Virus record (IMG/VR): IMGVR_UViG_3300012926_000006 | Coordinates: 1-56,547 of that record | From: a virus | Direction: 5' to 3' (one strand) | Length of the DNA: 56,547 nt | Shown here: positions 24,924 to 32,006 of the stretch, in pieces | Layout of the letters: every line of letters begins with the position of its first letter | How positions within the stretch are numbered: position 1 is the first letter of the stretch | Notes under the pieces: model-generated | What the model was told of the DNA's origin: nothing | Databases searched by the model: none | What the model saw: the letters and a program-made list of their open reading frames with translations, nothing else | Position numbers and translations under genes: made by a program

Positions 24924-25240
24924 TTTTTCCCCTTTTTTTCGTGTTTGATTTGCCGTGCTATCAGGTAGTCAAGCCATGCTAAGCGGCCTTGACGGTATAT
25001 TTCAACTTCAGGCATGTACGATTTCATCTGAATTAAAAAATCCGCATGATTTGTGCGTAGCCAGCTATCGTAATAGATGAAGTTACCAAGCTGACCGAAA
25101 ACCCAGTTATATAACGTATCGCATTGCTTGGTGCTTATTTTTCGTTGGTTACGCAAAATACTAAAACAAAAGCATATGCATGTTTCCTCACCGGCCTCAA
25201 TCATCCGCCGCGCTTCTTTTAATATTTTACTGGTCTTCAT
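24920..25240 (-). CDS. Small hypothetical protein (106 aa)
   Basis: Helical, mixed charge: MKTSKILKEARRMIEAGEET, a Cys cluster (CICFCF), then NWVFGQLGNFIYYDSWLRTN. Phage families with 'ILxxAxxxIExGxxxxIC' starts are familiar but have no function. AAGGGGAT site and ATGA overlaps on both sides place it firmly in the operon. Confidence 0.55.
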   Translation of the reverse strand: MKTSKILKEARRMIEAGEETCICFCFSILRNQRKISTKQCDTLYNWVFGQLGNFIYYDSWLRTNHADFLIQMKSYMPEVEIYRQGRLAWLDYLIARQIKHEKKGKK

Positions 25241-25542
25241 GGCAAATCCCCTTCAGGGAATATCACCACGTCACCGAGAATTTGCATTTCAATGCCGGGC
25301 TTGCATTGCCCGTTAATCAGGAACGTTGCGCCGTGATTGATCGGCAGTCTGCGTTTCTTCGCAAACTCTTGATCATGCATGCAGTAAGTCATCCTGTTAG
25401 GTCCGTTCATGAACTCCAACAGGCCAGCGTTTAACAGCTTGCGCATGTCTTCAATCTGCGCGATGTTCGGTAGGTGTTGCTCTTCGCCGTTGGTCCGTAA
25501 CACGCGCCTGGACCAGACACTAAGGGCGGCGACGGCGTTCAT
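25237..25542 (-). CDS. Small hypothetical protein (101 aa)
   Basis: SVWSRRVLRTNGEEQHLPNI then EDMRKLLNAGLLEFMNGPNR and GATFLINGQCKPGIEMQILG. Possibly one winged-helix-like fold, but I cannot name a family. AAGGAG precedes ATG, ATGA overlaps both neighbours. Confidence 0.5.
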   Translation of the reverse strand: MNAVAALSVWSRRVLRTNGEEQHLPNIAQIEDMRKLLNAGLLEFMNGPNRMTYCMHDQEFAKKRRLPINHGATFLINGQCKPGIEMQILGDVVIFPEGDLP

Positions 25543-25832
25543 GCTGTCTCCTTGGAAGGAAACGGCAACACGTCCTTATGAATCAATTTCTGATCGGATA
25601 AATTATCAAGTACATGTTGTACTTCGTCATCAGCAAACCGTCCGCAGTCATCCGACAGCACACCAACGACTTGATAGGCTTCGCCGCACAACGTGCCTAG
25701 TTCTTCAATACGCGCTTTCAACTGTGCGATTTCTTCCAATTGCATTTCAAAGCTTTCGTAACAGCCGTCAACGTAAGCTTTCATATATTCCGGGTCCAGC
25801 AATTCCAGATTCGTCAATTCCGGCTTTTTCAT
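25539..25832 (-). CDS. Small helical protein (97 aa)
   Basis: MKKPELTNLELLDPEYMKAY then a coiled-coil stretch (ESFEMQLEEIAQLKARIEEL) and a short C-terminal domain. It is the first gene behind the promoter at 25858-25886, with AAGGGGGAT before ATG. Function unknown. Confidence 0.55.
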   Translation of the reverse strand: MKKPELTNLELLDPEYMKAYVDGCYESFEMQLEEIAQLKARIEELGTLCGEAYQVVGVLSDDCGRFADDEVQHVLDNLSDQKLIHKDVLPFPSKETA

Positions 25833-25857
25833 ACATCCCCCTTGAGAAAGAAATGCA

Positions 25858-25886
25858 TGTATATCCCCACTAAATACACTTGTCAA
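25858..25886 (-). promoter_or_regulatory. Sigma70 promoter for 25.8-23.8 kb operon
   Basis: On the minus strand TTGACA (25881-25886), 17-base spacer, TATACA (25858-25863). It is followed by ATGC and a GGGGGAT ribosome site, the same arrangement as the promoter at 27517. An AAGTTTA-AG-TAAACTT palindrome (25898-25913) lies just upstream and could bind a regulator. Confidence 0.75.
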
Positions 25887-25901
25887 TAGTTTGTGGTAAG
25901 T

Positions 25902-26147
25902 TTAAGTAAACTTTTTATCTTTGTCGTGCAGAATAGCGCAATGCAGTTCTAGCCGTGCGCGGCGTAGTTTTAACGCCACGACATAGCGGTTATGCAATTC
26001 TAGTTTTGAAACGAAACAGCGCTGTTCGTATTTCATATTTCCAACGATTCTTACCATGCGATACATGACGGCGTTGTCATTGCCAAAGTCCAGCCACTCC
26101 TTATAATTCCTGATGGTCCTAAGCTTCGTGGTCAGTAGTTTGTTCAT
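25902..26147 (-). CDS. Small basic protein (81 aa)
   Basis: MNKLLTTKLRTIRNYKEWLD then CFVSKLELHNRYVVALKLRR. Highly basic. It ends inside the palindrome ahead of the next promoter. ATGA overlap with the gene at 26144. No family recognised. Confidence 0.5.
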   Translation of the reverse strand: MNKLLTTKLRTIRNYKEWLDFGNDNAVMYRMVRIVGNMKYEQRCFVSKLELHNRYVVALKLRRARLELHCAILHDKDKKFT

Positions 26148-26464
26148 ACCACCAGCCTTTGACAGTCGGTAATCAGACCGGCTTTGATCGGTATATAGTA
26201 TTGCGTACGGTCCTTTGCGAGTACCAGCACGTCATCAATCACCGTGCCATATACCGGGAATTCCTTTTTGAAATGAACGCCGTAGCAGTAGCAGATTGAT
26301 CTAGGCCCAAATGGGGAAGTAGCCCATATATGAAACGAGATAGGCCGGGTCAGATCACAATATTTCTTGATCAGTTCCCACACATAACCAGCGGTCGTTT
26401 CGTATTGCATGAAACGAATAACGCCGCGTTCGTATTTCTTATCGTAGCTGTGACCTAATAACAT
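26144..26464 (-). CDS. Small hypothetical protein (106 aa)
   Basis: MLLGHSYDKKYERGVIRFMQ then YVWELIKKYCDLTRPISFHI and YIPIKAGLITDCQRLVV. GGAGG precedes the ATG at 26464, so the five extra upstream codons are unlikely to be used. No family recognised. Confidence 0.5.
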   Translation of the reverse strand: MLLGHSYDKKYERGVIRFMQYETTAGYVWELIKKYCDLTRPISFHIWATSPFGPRSICYCYGVHFKKEFPVYGTVIDDVLVLAKDRTQYYIPIKAGLITDCQRLVV

Positions 26465-26536
26465 AATTCCTCCGCCCACTTTTTAGACGGTCTGTAGGTC
26501 AATCGCAATGGCAAAGTTGAATTTTTAAAGAGCAAT

Positions 26537-26560
26537 AAAAAAGCCGCGATGTGCGGCTTA
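26537..26560 (-). terminator. Terminator after 39-aa gene
   Basis: On the minus strand AAGCCGC-ACATC-GCGGCTT is followed by TTTTTA. It starts at the stop codon of the 26558-26677 gene. Confidence 0.8.
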
Positions 26561-26677
26561 GTAGGATTTGCGTTTTTTACTTTCGGAGTGTTTGGTACTC
26601 CGTCCACCACGTTCAGGTAGCTTAGGCATTTTCTTTTTGTCTTCACCGCCAGGGACTTTATTTTTTGGGGCTTTCAT
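26558..26677 (-). CDS. Tiny Lys-rich protein (39 aa)
   Basis: MKAPKNKVPGGEDKKKMPKL then PERGGRSTKHSESKKRKSY. Strongly basic, Pro- and Lys-rich like the 22860 protein. TTAAGGAAAT provides a good site before ATG. Overlaps the preceding gene by 20 bases. Confidence 0.6.
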   Translation of the reverse strand: MKAPKNKVPGGEDKKKMPKLPERGGRSTKHSESKKRKSY

Positions 26678-26816
26678 GAGATTTCCTTAAGGTTACATAT
26701 TCACTTAAAGGCGATAGGTGCGGCACATCATGTATCACCACGCCCGTATAACGATTTCCGGTAACGTCCATCATCCACAACGCACTTGCAGCAAATTCTA
26801 GTTTAGGGATGATCAT
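26658..26816 (-). CDS. Small hypothetical protein (52 aa)
   Basis: MIIPKLEFAASALWMMDVTG, then a beta-like stretch NRYTGVVIHDVPHLSPLSEY. The ATGA overlap with the upstream gene fixes the start; the end overlaps the next small gene. Function unknown. Confidence 0.55.
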   Translation of the reverse strand: MIIPKLEFAASALWMMDVTGNRYTGVVIHDVPHLSPLSEYVTLRKSHESPKK

Positions 26817-27043
26817 TTCAAATTCTCAATTGTTTCAATCTGATTGACTCGTTTGGTCCGCAAATCCAAAATAAAATCCACGACTTTTACTAAGTCTTCT
26901 AGGTCGGTCAACGCATTAAGATTAGTTTCAAGATCGTCCAATATTCCAGCCACTTGAAACGGGTCAGCAGGATTTTCGCCGTCCATGATTTGAACGTCGC
27001 CTATCTGTGCAGTAGGGAAGATGTAGGTTGTGTAATCAGTCAT
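26813..27043 (-). CDS. Small acidic protein (76 aa)
   Basis: TYIFPTAQIGDVQIMDGENP then an acidic helix (LDDLETNLNALTDLEDLVKV). GTGGAG stands eight bases before the ATG at 27043. No family recognised. Confidence 0.5.
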   Translation of the reverse strand: MTDYTTYIFPTAQIGDVQIMDGENPADPFQVAGILDDLETNLNALTDLEDLVKVVDFILDLRTKRVNQIETIENLK

Positions 27044-27248
27044 TGCGCAGTCTCCACTTGCCAATCAGGATAGCTGCGATTGCTGAGAGTAAAACGTAAG
27101 TCATGAGCCAATACAAGTAAATTGGCTTTGTGTCTGGAAAGAAGCTTGCCAGTATATCGCCACCGATAAATAATCCCAGTATCCAACCGGTAGTGCCGAT
27201 TAGACACCAGCCGGTAAATATCAACCCTTTGGCAGTATCCCTAGTCAT
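27036..27248 (-). CDS. Small two-span membrane protein (70 aa)
   Basis: Two hydrophobic helices: GLIFTGWCLIGTTGWILGLF and YLYWLMTYVLLSAIAAILIG, separated by a short polar loop. A short phage inner-membrane protein; role unknown. Not beside lysis genes, so probably not the holin. Confidence 0.6.
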   Translation of the reverse strand: MTRDTAKGLIFTGWCLIGTTGWILGLFIGGDILASFFPDTKPIYLYWLMTYVLLSAIAAILIGKWRLRND

Positions 27249-27492
27249 TGCTGACCCCAGCTTCCAGCATGGCATCAGCCATTGCAAATGCTTCTCTTGC
27301 AACGACAGAATAGGCGGGTATAGCAGGGTCAATTAATAATGTCTGCATCGCCTTAGCCGCGTAATACTGTCTAACCGTCAGCCCGTGGAAAATATGCTGC
27401 CCGTATTCAACCGAAGATGGAAACGCCGGTCCACCTTCAAAGTCAGCAACGTCATCCAGGTGTTTATCAAGTTCCTCAATCGTATATTCCAT
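27241..27492 (-). CDS. Conserved small phage protein (83 aa)
   Basis: GGPAFPSSVEYGQHIFHGLT then VRQYYAAKAMQTLL and AREAFAMADAMLEA. 'GGPAFP...GLTVRQYYAAKAMQ' is a widespread phage and prophage family of unknown function. AAAGGGGGAT precedes ATG; a strong promoter lies directly upstream. Confidence 0.7.
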   Translation of the reverse strand: MEYTIEELDKHLDDVADFEGGPAFPSSVEYGQHIFHGLTVRQYYAAKAMQTLLIDPAIPAYSVVAREAFAMADAMLEAGVSND

Positions 27493-27516
27493 ACCATCCC
27501 CCTTTTAGAGTTGGCA

Positions 27517-27545
27517 TGTATATCTGAGTAAATAGCCTGTGTCAA
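27517..27545 (-). promoter_or_regulatory. Sigma70 promoter for 27.5-26.6 kb operon
   Basis: Minus strand TTGACA (27540-27545), 17-base spacer, TATACA (27517-27522). The -10 and following ATGC plus the GGGGGAT ribosome site match the promoter at 25858, so the two operons probably respond alike. Confidence 0.75.
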
Positions 27546-27574
27546 GAGTCTGGACAGTAACCGTGTTTTAACCG

Positions 27575-27769
27575 TTATCTACCGGTTAAACGTTGAAGCA
27601 TTTCGGCTTCGGAATCAAACTGTTCAGCAGTACCGTAGCTCACTGTTGTGTAATAGGGTTTAAACCCGTTCTGCAACATATTGAATAAGCAGCGGTCATA
27701 GGCGGCTAGTTCTTGTGCGGCCCATGCGTTGAACCTGTCCATTTGGGCTTTGTATTCTTCGTCGGTCAT
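27575..27769 (-). CDS. Small hypothetical protein (64 aa)
   Basis: MTDEEYKAQMDRFNAWAAQE then LFNMLQNGFKPYYTTVSYGT. Helical with a compact end. ATGA overlap with the gene at 27766. No family recognised. Confidence 0.5.
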   Translation of the reverse strand: MTDEEYKAQMDRFNAWAAQELAAYDRCLFNMLQNGFKPYYTTVSYGTAEQFDSEAEMLQRLTGR

Positions 27770-27948
27770 GATGATTTACTTGTAACTGAACCGTCAGATA
27801 GTAGTGTTGATTTCAATCCTACCAGCCGATTAACTTCCGATGCGTAATTCAGTATCCATTGCAGATCATAAACAGGCAGCTTGATTAACTCTGCTTCAAT
27901 GTCGTCTAGCAATTTATGCCGGGCTTGTTGTTCAGGGGTTAGGCTCAT
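27766..27948 (-). CDS. Small hypothetical protein (60 aa)
   Basis: MSLTPEQQARHKLLDDIEAE then LIKLPVYDLQWILNYASEVN. Helical. Coupled by ATGA at both ends to its neighbours. Confidence 0.5.
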   Translation of the reverse strand: MSLTPEQQARHKLLDDIEAELIKLPVYDLQWILNYASEVNRLVGLKSTLLSDGSVTSKSS

Positions 27949-28070
27949 TGAACCCGCCGCATTATCCGCAATAAATATGCAGTATCACTGGCTACGATCA
28001 GCGCATAAGGAGAACGCACATAGCCGTGAGAATAACCAGCGAATAAACCTTCTCTTTGGTTGCGGCTCAT
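27945..28070 (-). CDS. Tiny protein (41 aa)
   Basis: MSRNQREGLFAGYSHGYVRS then PYALIVASDTAYLLRIMRRV. ATGA overlaps at both ends fix the reading frame; no better frame fills the gap. Function unknown. Confidence 0.6.
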   Translation of the reverse strand: MSRNQREGLFAGYSHGYVRSPYALIVASDTAYLLRIMRRVQ

Positions 28071-28306
28071 AGCGGCAGAAAGGTAACAATTGTTTTCCGA
28101 TTCCTGTCATATACTACCTTGACCGGCTTTCCTTCATGCTCCAGCAACCATACCGCCGTGCGCAGAGACAGGCTTTCAACAAACTTCCCATCACTGTTCT
28201 GTATCTTGGTGACAAGCTGCTTTAAGTCCATCCGGTTTAAATGGAGATCATACCGCTCTGATGCCCTGCGCTTGGCGTGCCTGCGCTGTGAGTGCAGCTT
28301 GATCAT
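28067..28306 (-). CDS. Conserved small phage protein (79 aa)
   Basis: HAKRRASERYDLHLNRMDLK, then QLVTKIQNSDGKFVESLSLR and VVYDRNRKTIVTFLPL. This 'HAKRRAxERY ... VVYDRxRKxIVTxL' layout recurs in many proteobacterial phages; its role is unknown. The ATG at 28306 forms ATGA with the upstream stop. Confidence 0.7.
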   Translation of the reverse strand: MIKLHSQRRHAKRRASERYDLHLNRMDLKQLVTKIQNSDGKFVESLSLRTAVWLLEHEGKPVKVVYDRNRKTIVTFLPL

Positions 28307-28722
28307 GGCTTTTTTACAAGGTCCATCGCTGCAATCTGCATCTGCATTAAACAAGACTTCAAATAGGTGTTCTCTTGCTCAAAACTATCCGCACGATCTT
28401 GCATGCATTGATGGTCTTGGAGGAATGATAAATTTTCTGAACGTAGCCGCGCATTCTCTTTTTTCTTAAGTACATGCTCAGCCATCAGAGCTTGATAATT
28501 AGCATTCATTGCATCAAGTTCTGAATTTATGCCTTTGTTTTCTTCCTGCAACTGCACCATGTCAGCAAGAGGTTCCGCATAAACCTCCATCACCTTATTA
28601 CGCGATATCCCGGCATCCTGTACCGTCTTCGCAAAGTCTGCTGTTGACTGGTTAAAGGTTATATAGGCGCTCGCGTCCATCGGTCCCGATGCCTGCCAGA
28701 TTATCCAGCCAAATGGTTCCAT
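28303..28722 (-). CDS. Coiled-coil protein (139 aa)
   Basis: Starts MEPFGWIIWQASGPMDASAY; residues 55-125 are one long coiled coil (LQEENKGINSELDAMNANYQ, ENARLRSENLSFLQDHQCMQ). First gene of its operon, with AAAGGGGGTGAT before ATG. Function unknown. Confidence 0.55.
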   Translation of the reverse strand: MEPFGWIIWQASGPMDASAYITFNQSTADFAKTVQDAGISRNKVMEVYAEPLADMVQLQEENKGINSELDAMNANYQALMAEHVLKKKENARLRSENLSFLQDHQCMQDRADSFEQENTYLKSCLMQMQIAAMDLVKKP

Positions 28723-28745
28723 ATCACCCCCTTTTAGAAGGTAAC

Positions 28746-28774
28746 AGGCTAGACTAAGAATTGTAAAAATGCAA
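28746..28774 (-). promoter_or_regulatory. Probable promoter for 28.7-27.6 kb operon
   Basis: Minus strand TTGCAT (28769-28774), 17-base spacer, TAGCCT (28746-28751), followed by the AAAAGGGGG ribosome site. Weaker hexamers than the two related promoters at 25858 and 27517, same spacing. Confidence 0.5.
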
Positions 28775-28775
28775 G

Positions 28776-28949
28776 TTAGAGCAACGCTTTTTTCAACTTG
28801 TCAAATACGCCCGGCTGACTGACCCTAGTGGACTTTCTTTTTTTAGGCGGCGATGGTGCGTTCTGCAATGCCTGATTGTCTACCGCTCTCTTTGCTTCCC
28901 GAACTGTCTTCTGGTCAGGTGTGGATTTGTCTATTTTATGTTGTGCCAT
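28776..28949 (-). CDS. Small basic protein (57 aa)
   Basis: MAQHKIDKSTPDQKTVREAK, a Pro/Lys linker (SPPKKRKSTR) and an amphipathic end (PGVFDKLKKALL). Basic and likely nucleic-acid or membrane binding. Preceded by one copy of the TAAACGT-CATT leader motif. Confidence 0.55.
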   Translation of the reverse strand: MAQHKIDKSTPDQKTVREAKRAVDNQALQNAPSPPKKRKSTRVSQPGVFDKLKKALL

Positions 28950-28993
28950 GATTTCACTTCTGAAATGGAACGTTTATCGGACTCGCTGGAAAT

Positions 28994-29434
28994 TCAAGAC
29001 CCCACCACCGACCCATCATCCCAAATGAATTCCGACACTGGGAAGTGGGCACCACACCCAACGCAATAAGTCCCACCGTAAAACTTAGGGTCGCGTGCGT
29101 ATGTCTCGGATAAGGCTCTGCCCATCGTCGTTACAGCCCCACAATACTTGGTGTCCAATTCCTTTTGAGTCCAGTACCTACCAGTGACCGGCGAATGACT
29201 TTCAGGATACGTTTCAAACTTCACATAGCCATACTGATCGTATCGCTCATGCTCTTCTGGCGTCATGTCCCTTAGCGAATATTGCGACTGCTTGCCTACG
29301 TGTTTATAGGTATCTCTGTAAGGTCTGACAAAGCCCTTGGCGCGTTCCTCTTCGGATAGGACTAAGTAGGCAGACTGCTGCCCGTCTGGCTTAGTCTCTT
29401 TTAATCTTGAGTCTGTAGGGTCAGTTGTAATCAT
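28994..29434 (-). CDS. Conserved phage protein with one Cys pair (146 aa)
   Basis: GFVRPYRDTYKHVGKQSQYS ... KYCGAVTTMGRALSETYARD ... KFYGGTYCVGCGAHFPVSEF, ending WDDGSVVGS. It is a familiar phage family ('GFVRPxRxxYxH ... CGxxTTM...TYARxPxFYG') with a CxxC and no assigned function. Leader motif TAAACGTCCATTG lies just before ATG. Confidence 0.7.
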   Translation of the reverse strand: MITTDPTDSRLKETKPDGQQSAYLVLSEEERAKGFVRPYRDTYKHVGKQSQYSLRDMTPEEHERYDQYGYVKFETYPESHSPVTGRYWTQKELDTKYCGAVTTMGRALSETYARDPKFYGGTYCVGCGAHFPVSEFIWDDGSVVGS

Positions 29435-29454
29435 TGTGATTTATCAATGGACGT

Positions 29455-29649
29455 TTAAGAAACCAAACCTTTTAGGCTTGCCATTTCCGCCTCTAGCTCC
29501 GAAAGCTTTGTGGTCATGTCATATAGCGCCGTTGCAGCTACGTTATCGCAGTAAATCCAATGGTGACTGCCATCCGCTACTGTAATGCTGAAGATCGGTT
29601 TCAGATTGTCCGGCATTACTTCTGGAGGTGCGCTAGGTGGAGCTAACAT
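29455..29649 (-). CDS. Small protein with coiled-coil end (64 aa)
   Basis: FSITVADGSHHWIYCDNVAA then ALYDMTTKLSELEAEMASLK. A beta-hairpin followed by a coiled coil. Preceded by TAAACGTCCATTG. Confidence 0.5.
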   Translation of the reverse strand: MLAPPSAPPEVMPDNLKPIFSITVADGSHHWIYCDNVAATALYDMTTKLSELEAEMASLKGLVS

Positions 29650-29860
29650 GGTTGCCTAAATGCAATGGACGTTTATCAGGTCCGGTAAAGGAATAGGGGT
29701 ACGTCGCCGCTTGCGGGGAGTCCGCCCCCTGAGTTTGAGAATCTGGATTTTTTGATATTAAAATTGCAGATTGGATAATACTTTGTGTGCTAATGCTACG
29801 CTCACGATTCAAATCCATATAGCAATCACATACCGCTCTACCACACAGGCCGCAATCCAT
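29633..29860 (-). CDS. Small Cys-rich protein (75 aa)
   Basis: MDCGLCGRAVCDCYMDLNRE gives CxxC-x-C-x-C at the start, a possible metal site; the rest is polar. AAGGTGGGT precedes the ATG at 29860; a GTG two codons earlier is less well placed. First gene of the leftward small-gene array. Confidence 0.5.
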   Translation of the reverse strand: MDCGLCGRAVCDCYMDLNRERSISTQSIIQSAILISKNPDSQTQGADSPQAATYPYSFTGPDKRPLHLGNHVSST

Positions 29861-30203
29861 ACCCACCTTTCAACCAAGGGGTATTTTTCAATGCCCTGGT
29901 TCACTGATAAGGGGGAGTCCCCCTAGAATATAATAATCTATTATGTCTATCTCTATAAGGCTGTAGGTCTACTTGAAAGTCTGTAGCAATTACAGACGCA
30001 CTGCACATCAGACCGGCTTACTTAACCCTCATGCACGTCTACGCAATGAATCAGTGAATTGTTGGTATAAACCCGCGTTTTCTGAGACTTTCTTGCGTAA
30101 TGGGCAATGTTCGTTTAAAGTCAACAATTACTTGGATTTCAAAGCCGGAAACGTTCAGAATGACGTAACGCAAGGCGATGCCCATTAATCACACATAACC
30201 GCC
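29861..30203. other. Divergent intergenic region (343 bp)
   Basis: No convincing gene. Visible elements are a perfect GC palindrome, AGGGGG-AGT-CCCCCT (29910-29924), an AT-rich stretch TAATAATCTATTA, and a perfect inverted repeat GTCTGTA-GCAAT-TACAGAC (29979-29997). It separates the leftward array from the rightward 30.2 kb operon and probably holds both promoters, but no clean -35/-10 pair stands out. A TTG-started 71-codon frame at 29973 is not convincing. Confidence 0.5.
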
Positions 30204-30659
30204 ATGACTGACACAATAGAATCCAGCCTAATCATCGGCCCTCAGTGCTTCCCTAATACTGCTAGGCAGATCGCTATAGACCAACACGTTACAGAAGCGC
30301 AAATAGGCTTTATGGTAATGCGTACTACTGTAGGGCCTAAGACAGTCTATTGCTGCTGGGCTGGCGGAGAGCTAGACCCTACGCAGAGAGTCCCACTGCT
30401 TACTATGGTAGGTAGAGGCGCAACGGAAGCTTTAACCAGTCTACCTGGGAAGACTACAGCCCTTATATTTGCGGAATTAAAACTTGGGCCTACTCCACTG
30501 CAGGAAAAGGTTAAGCAAGTCATACTAGACGCGCCTGAAGGTTCCCGCATATGCTTTCTAGGTGACTTGGCTGGGTCGCTGGATGGCAAAATGGGACCGG
30601 CCTTTAACTTGGCCGGTAAGCCTTTGATGCTGGATGACCTACCCACCGAGGAAACCTAA
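30204..30659 (+). CDS. Hypothetical protein, first of plus operon
   Basis: A 151-aa protein of mixed alpha/beta character: LIIGPQCFPNTARQIAIDQH, then YCCWAGGELDPTQRVPLLTM and EGSRICFLGDLAGSLDGKMG. Not recognised. Its TAA overlaps the next ATG (TAATG), so it is co-translated with the phosphoesterase. No good ribosome site is seen. Confidence 0.5.
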   Translation: MTDTIESSLIIGPQCFPNTARQIAIDQHVTEAQIGFMVMRTTVGPKTVYCCWAGGELDPTQRVPLLTMVGRGATEALTSLPGKTTALIFAELKLGPTPLQEKVKQVILDAPEGSRICFLGDLAGSLDGKMGPAFNLAGKPLMLDDLPTEET

Positions 30660-31441
30660 TGCGCCTATTAATCCTATCCGACCTGCATCATGAACACTGG
30701 GGCGACTCTGCCCCTAAGACTGACCTTGCACTATGTAACCCTGATGTCGTTATCCTTGCGGGGGATATTGATAAACAGATTAACGCCGTGCTCTGGGCGG
30801 AGACTGCTTTTATCGGCTTGCCCGTCCTGTATGTCGCTGGGAATCATGAAGCCTATGGGTCTAATCTGGAACCTACGCTAGACAAGATACAAGCGGCTTG
30901 CGATAGGTCGCACAACGTCAACTTCCTCAATGCAAGCAGCTTCGTATCGAAAGCCAGTAAGGTACGCTTCATCGGTGCAACCCTATGGACAGACTTTGCG
31001 GTCTTTGGCCTGGATGAGCGCCCTAGAGCTATGTTGGCCTGTCAAGAGTCCATGAACGACTACCACATCATCCGTCTTGCGAACGAGAACTACAGGAAGC
31101 TTACCCCAAGGGATACGGCTGAACTCCACTACCAGCACAAGACATTTATCGCTCAGCAACTGGCGGAACCCTTTGACGGCAAGACTGTGGTGATTACCCA
31201 TATGGCCCCGTCTTACTTTTCCGTACCAGACGAATATAAAGCCGATATTGTTTCTGCTGCCTATGCGTCTAACCTGGAAGCCTTGGTGGAAAAGGCTGAC
31301 CTCTGGATACACGGGCATACACACCATAGCTTTGACTATCGAATCGGTAATGGTCGTGTGGTGTGTAATCCTTGCGGCTATCGTACTAGGTCTGGACCTG
31401 AGAATCCGGCCTTTAATCCTAACTTTATTGTGGAGATATAG
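30659..31441 (+). CDS. Calcineurin-like metallophosphoesterase
   Basis: A 260-aa enzyme with all five motifs: ILSDLHHEHW (D8, H10), VVILAGDID (GD at 35-36), YVAGNHEAYG (GNHE at 61-64), VVITHMAPS and WIHGHTHHSF. The fold binds two metal ions and cleaves phosphomono- or diesters. Short phage members are common in proteobacterial temperate phages; the substrate (nucleotide, RNA end or host signal) is unknown. Co-translated with the preceding gene. Confidence 0.88.
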   Translation: MRLLILSDLHHEHWGDSAPKTDLALCNPDVVILAGDIDKQINAVLWAETAFIGLPVLYVAGNHEAYGSNLEPTLDKIQAACDRSHNVNFLNASSFVSKASKVRFIGATLWTDFAVFGLDERPRAMLACQESMNDYHIIRLANENYRKLTPRDTAELHYQHKTFIAQQLAEPFDGKTVVITHMAPSYFSVPDEYKADIVSAAYASNLEALVEKADLWIHGHTHHSFDYRIGNGRVVCNPCGYRTRSGPENPAFNPNFIVEI

Positions 31442-31443
31442 CT

Positions 31444-31698
31444 ATGTTTGCAAAAGGCCAAATTAACAAAGATGACCCAGCTACAGCCATTGCAATCGGC
31501 AAAGCTTTGGAGGAAATGTTTCCTGGCTTCCTGCCTATCCTTATCCTCTGCGAATCCATAGAAGAGGATGGCAAGACCATGCTGGACCCGTTCACTATTA
31601 CAAAAATGAATCCTAAAGACTTGGCAGATTTCTTTCTGTATATGTCCAAGACCTTTTATGAAGACACTAACCGAGAGGTTAAAAGTGTCAAACACTAA
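31444..31698 (+). CDS. Small protein, paralogue of 31779 gene (84 aa)
   Basis: ATAIAIGKALEEMFPGFLPI then LILCESIEEDGKTMLDPFTI and NPKDLADFFLYMSK. The core 'A.xL.xxxPGxxxILIxxES...D.xT...P' is shared with the gene two positions downstream. Function unknown. Confidence 0.55.
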   Translation: MFAKGQINKDDPATAIAIGKALEEMFPGFLPILILCESIEEDGKTMLDPFTITKMNPKDLADFFLYMSKTFYEDTNREVKSVKH

Positions 31699-31792
31699 GC
31701 GCGAATGGATATTCTTACTCTGCCCCTGGCCGATTTATCTTTGCGCCATGATCTTTTTTAAAGAACTGAGGGTTCCTGATGAAAACGATTAA
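31685..31792 (+). CDS. Tiny membrane protein (35 aa, GTG start)
   Basis: Reads VSNTKREWIFLLCPWPIYLC then AMIFFKELRVPDEND. One transmembrane helix and an acidic tail. GAGAGG lies at a good distance before GTG. It overlaps both flanking genes by about 14 bases. Small and unproved. Confidence 0.4.
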   Translation: MSNTKREWIFLLCPWPIYLCAMIFFKELRVPDEND

Positions 31793-31997
31793 GGATTCTA
31801 AAATCTTTGCAGACCTAGCACAAGAAATTGCCGATAGGCTTCCTGGGTTGGATGTCATCCTGATTGCAGTAGAGTCAGTTGACGATGGCGCAGACGTTGC
31901 AATCGGCACTACCTTAGAGCCTGACGAAGCCAGAGACATCATGCGCCGTATAGGCCGCAAGACTCCTGATTCTGTTGTACTTAAAAATACCCACTGA
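31779..31997 (+). CDS. Small protein, paralogue of 31444 gene (72 aa)
   Basis: SKIFADLAQEIADRLPGLDV then ILIAVESVDDGADVAIGTTL and EPDEARDIMRRIGR. Same core as the gene at 31444, with the tail changed. GAGGG precedes ATG. Confidence 0.55.
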   Translation: MKTIKDSKIFADLAQEIADRLPGLDVILIAVESVDDGADVAIGTTLEPDEARDIMRRIGRKTPDSVVLKNTH

Positions 31998-32006
31998 AAG
32001 GAGACT

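Noticed and set aside
27036-27248. Holin candidate in the early array
   Set aside because: Two membrane spans fit, but a clear holin lies next to the endolysin; this one is far from the lysis cassette.
29973-30188. 71-codon TTG-started frame in the divergent gap
   Set aside because: No ribosome site close to TTG, it contains a palindrome likely to be an operator, and its composition is not protein-like enough to call.
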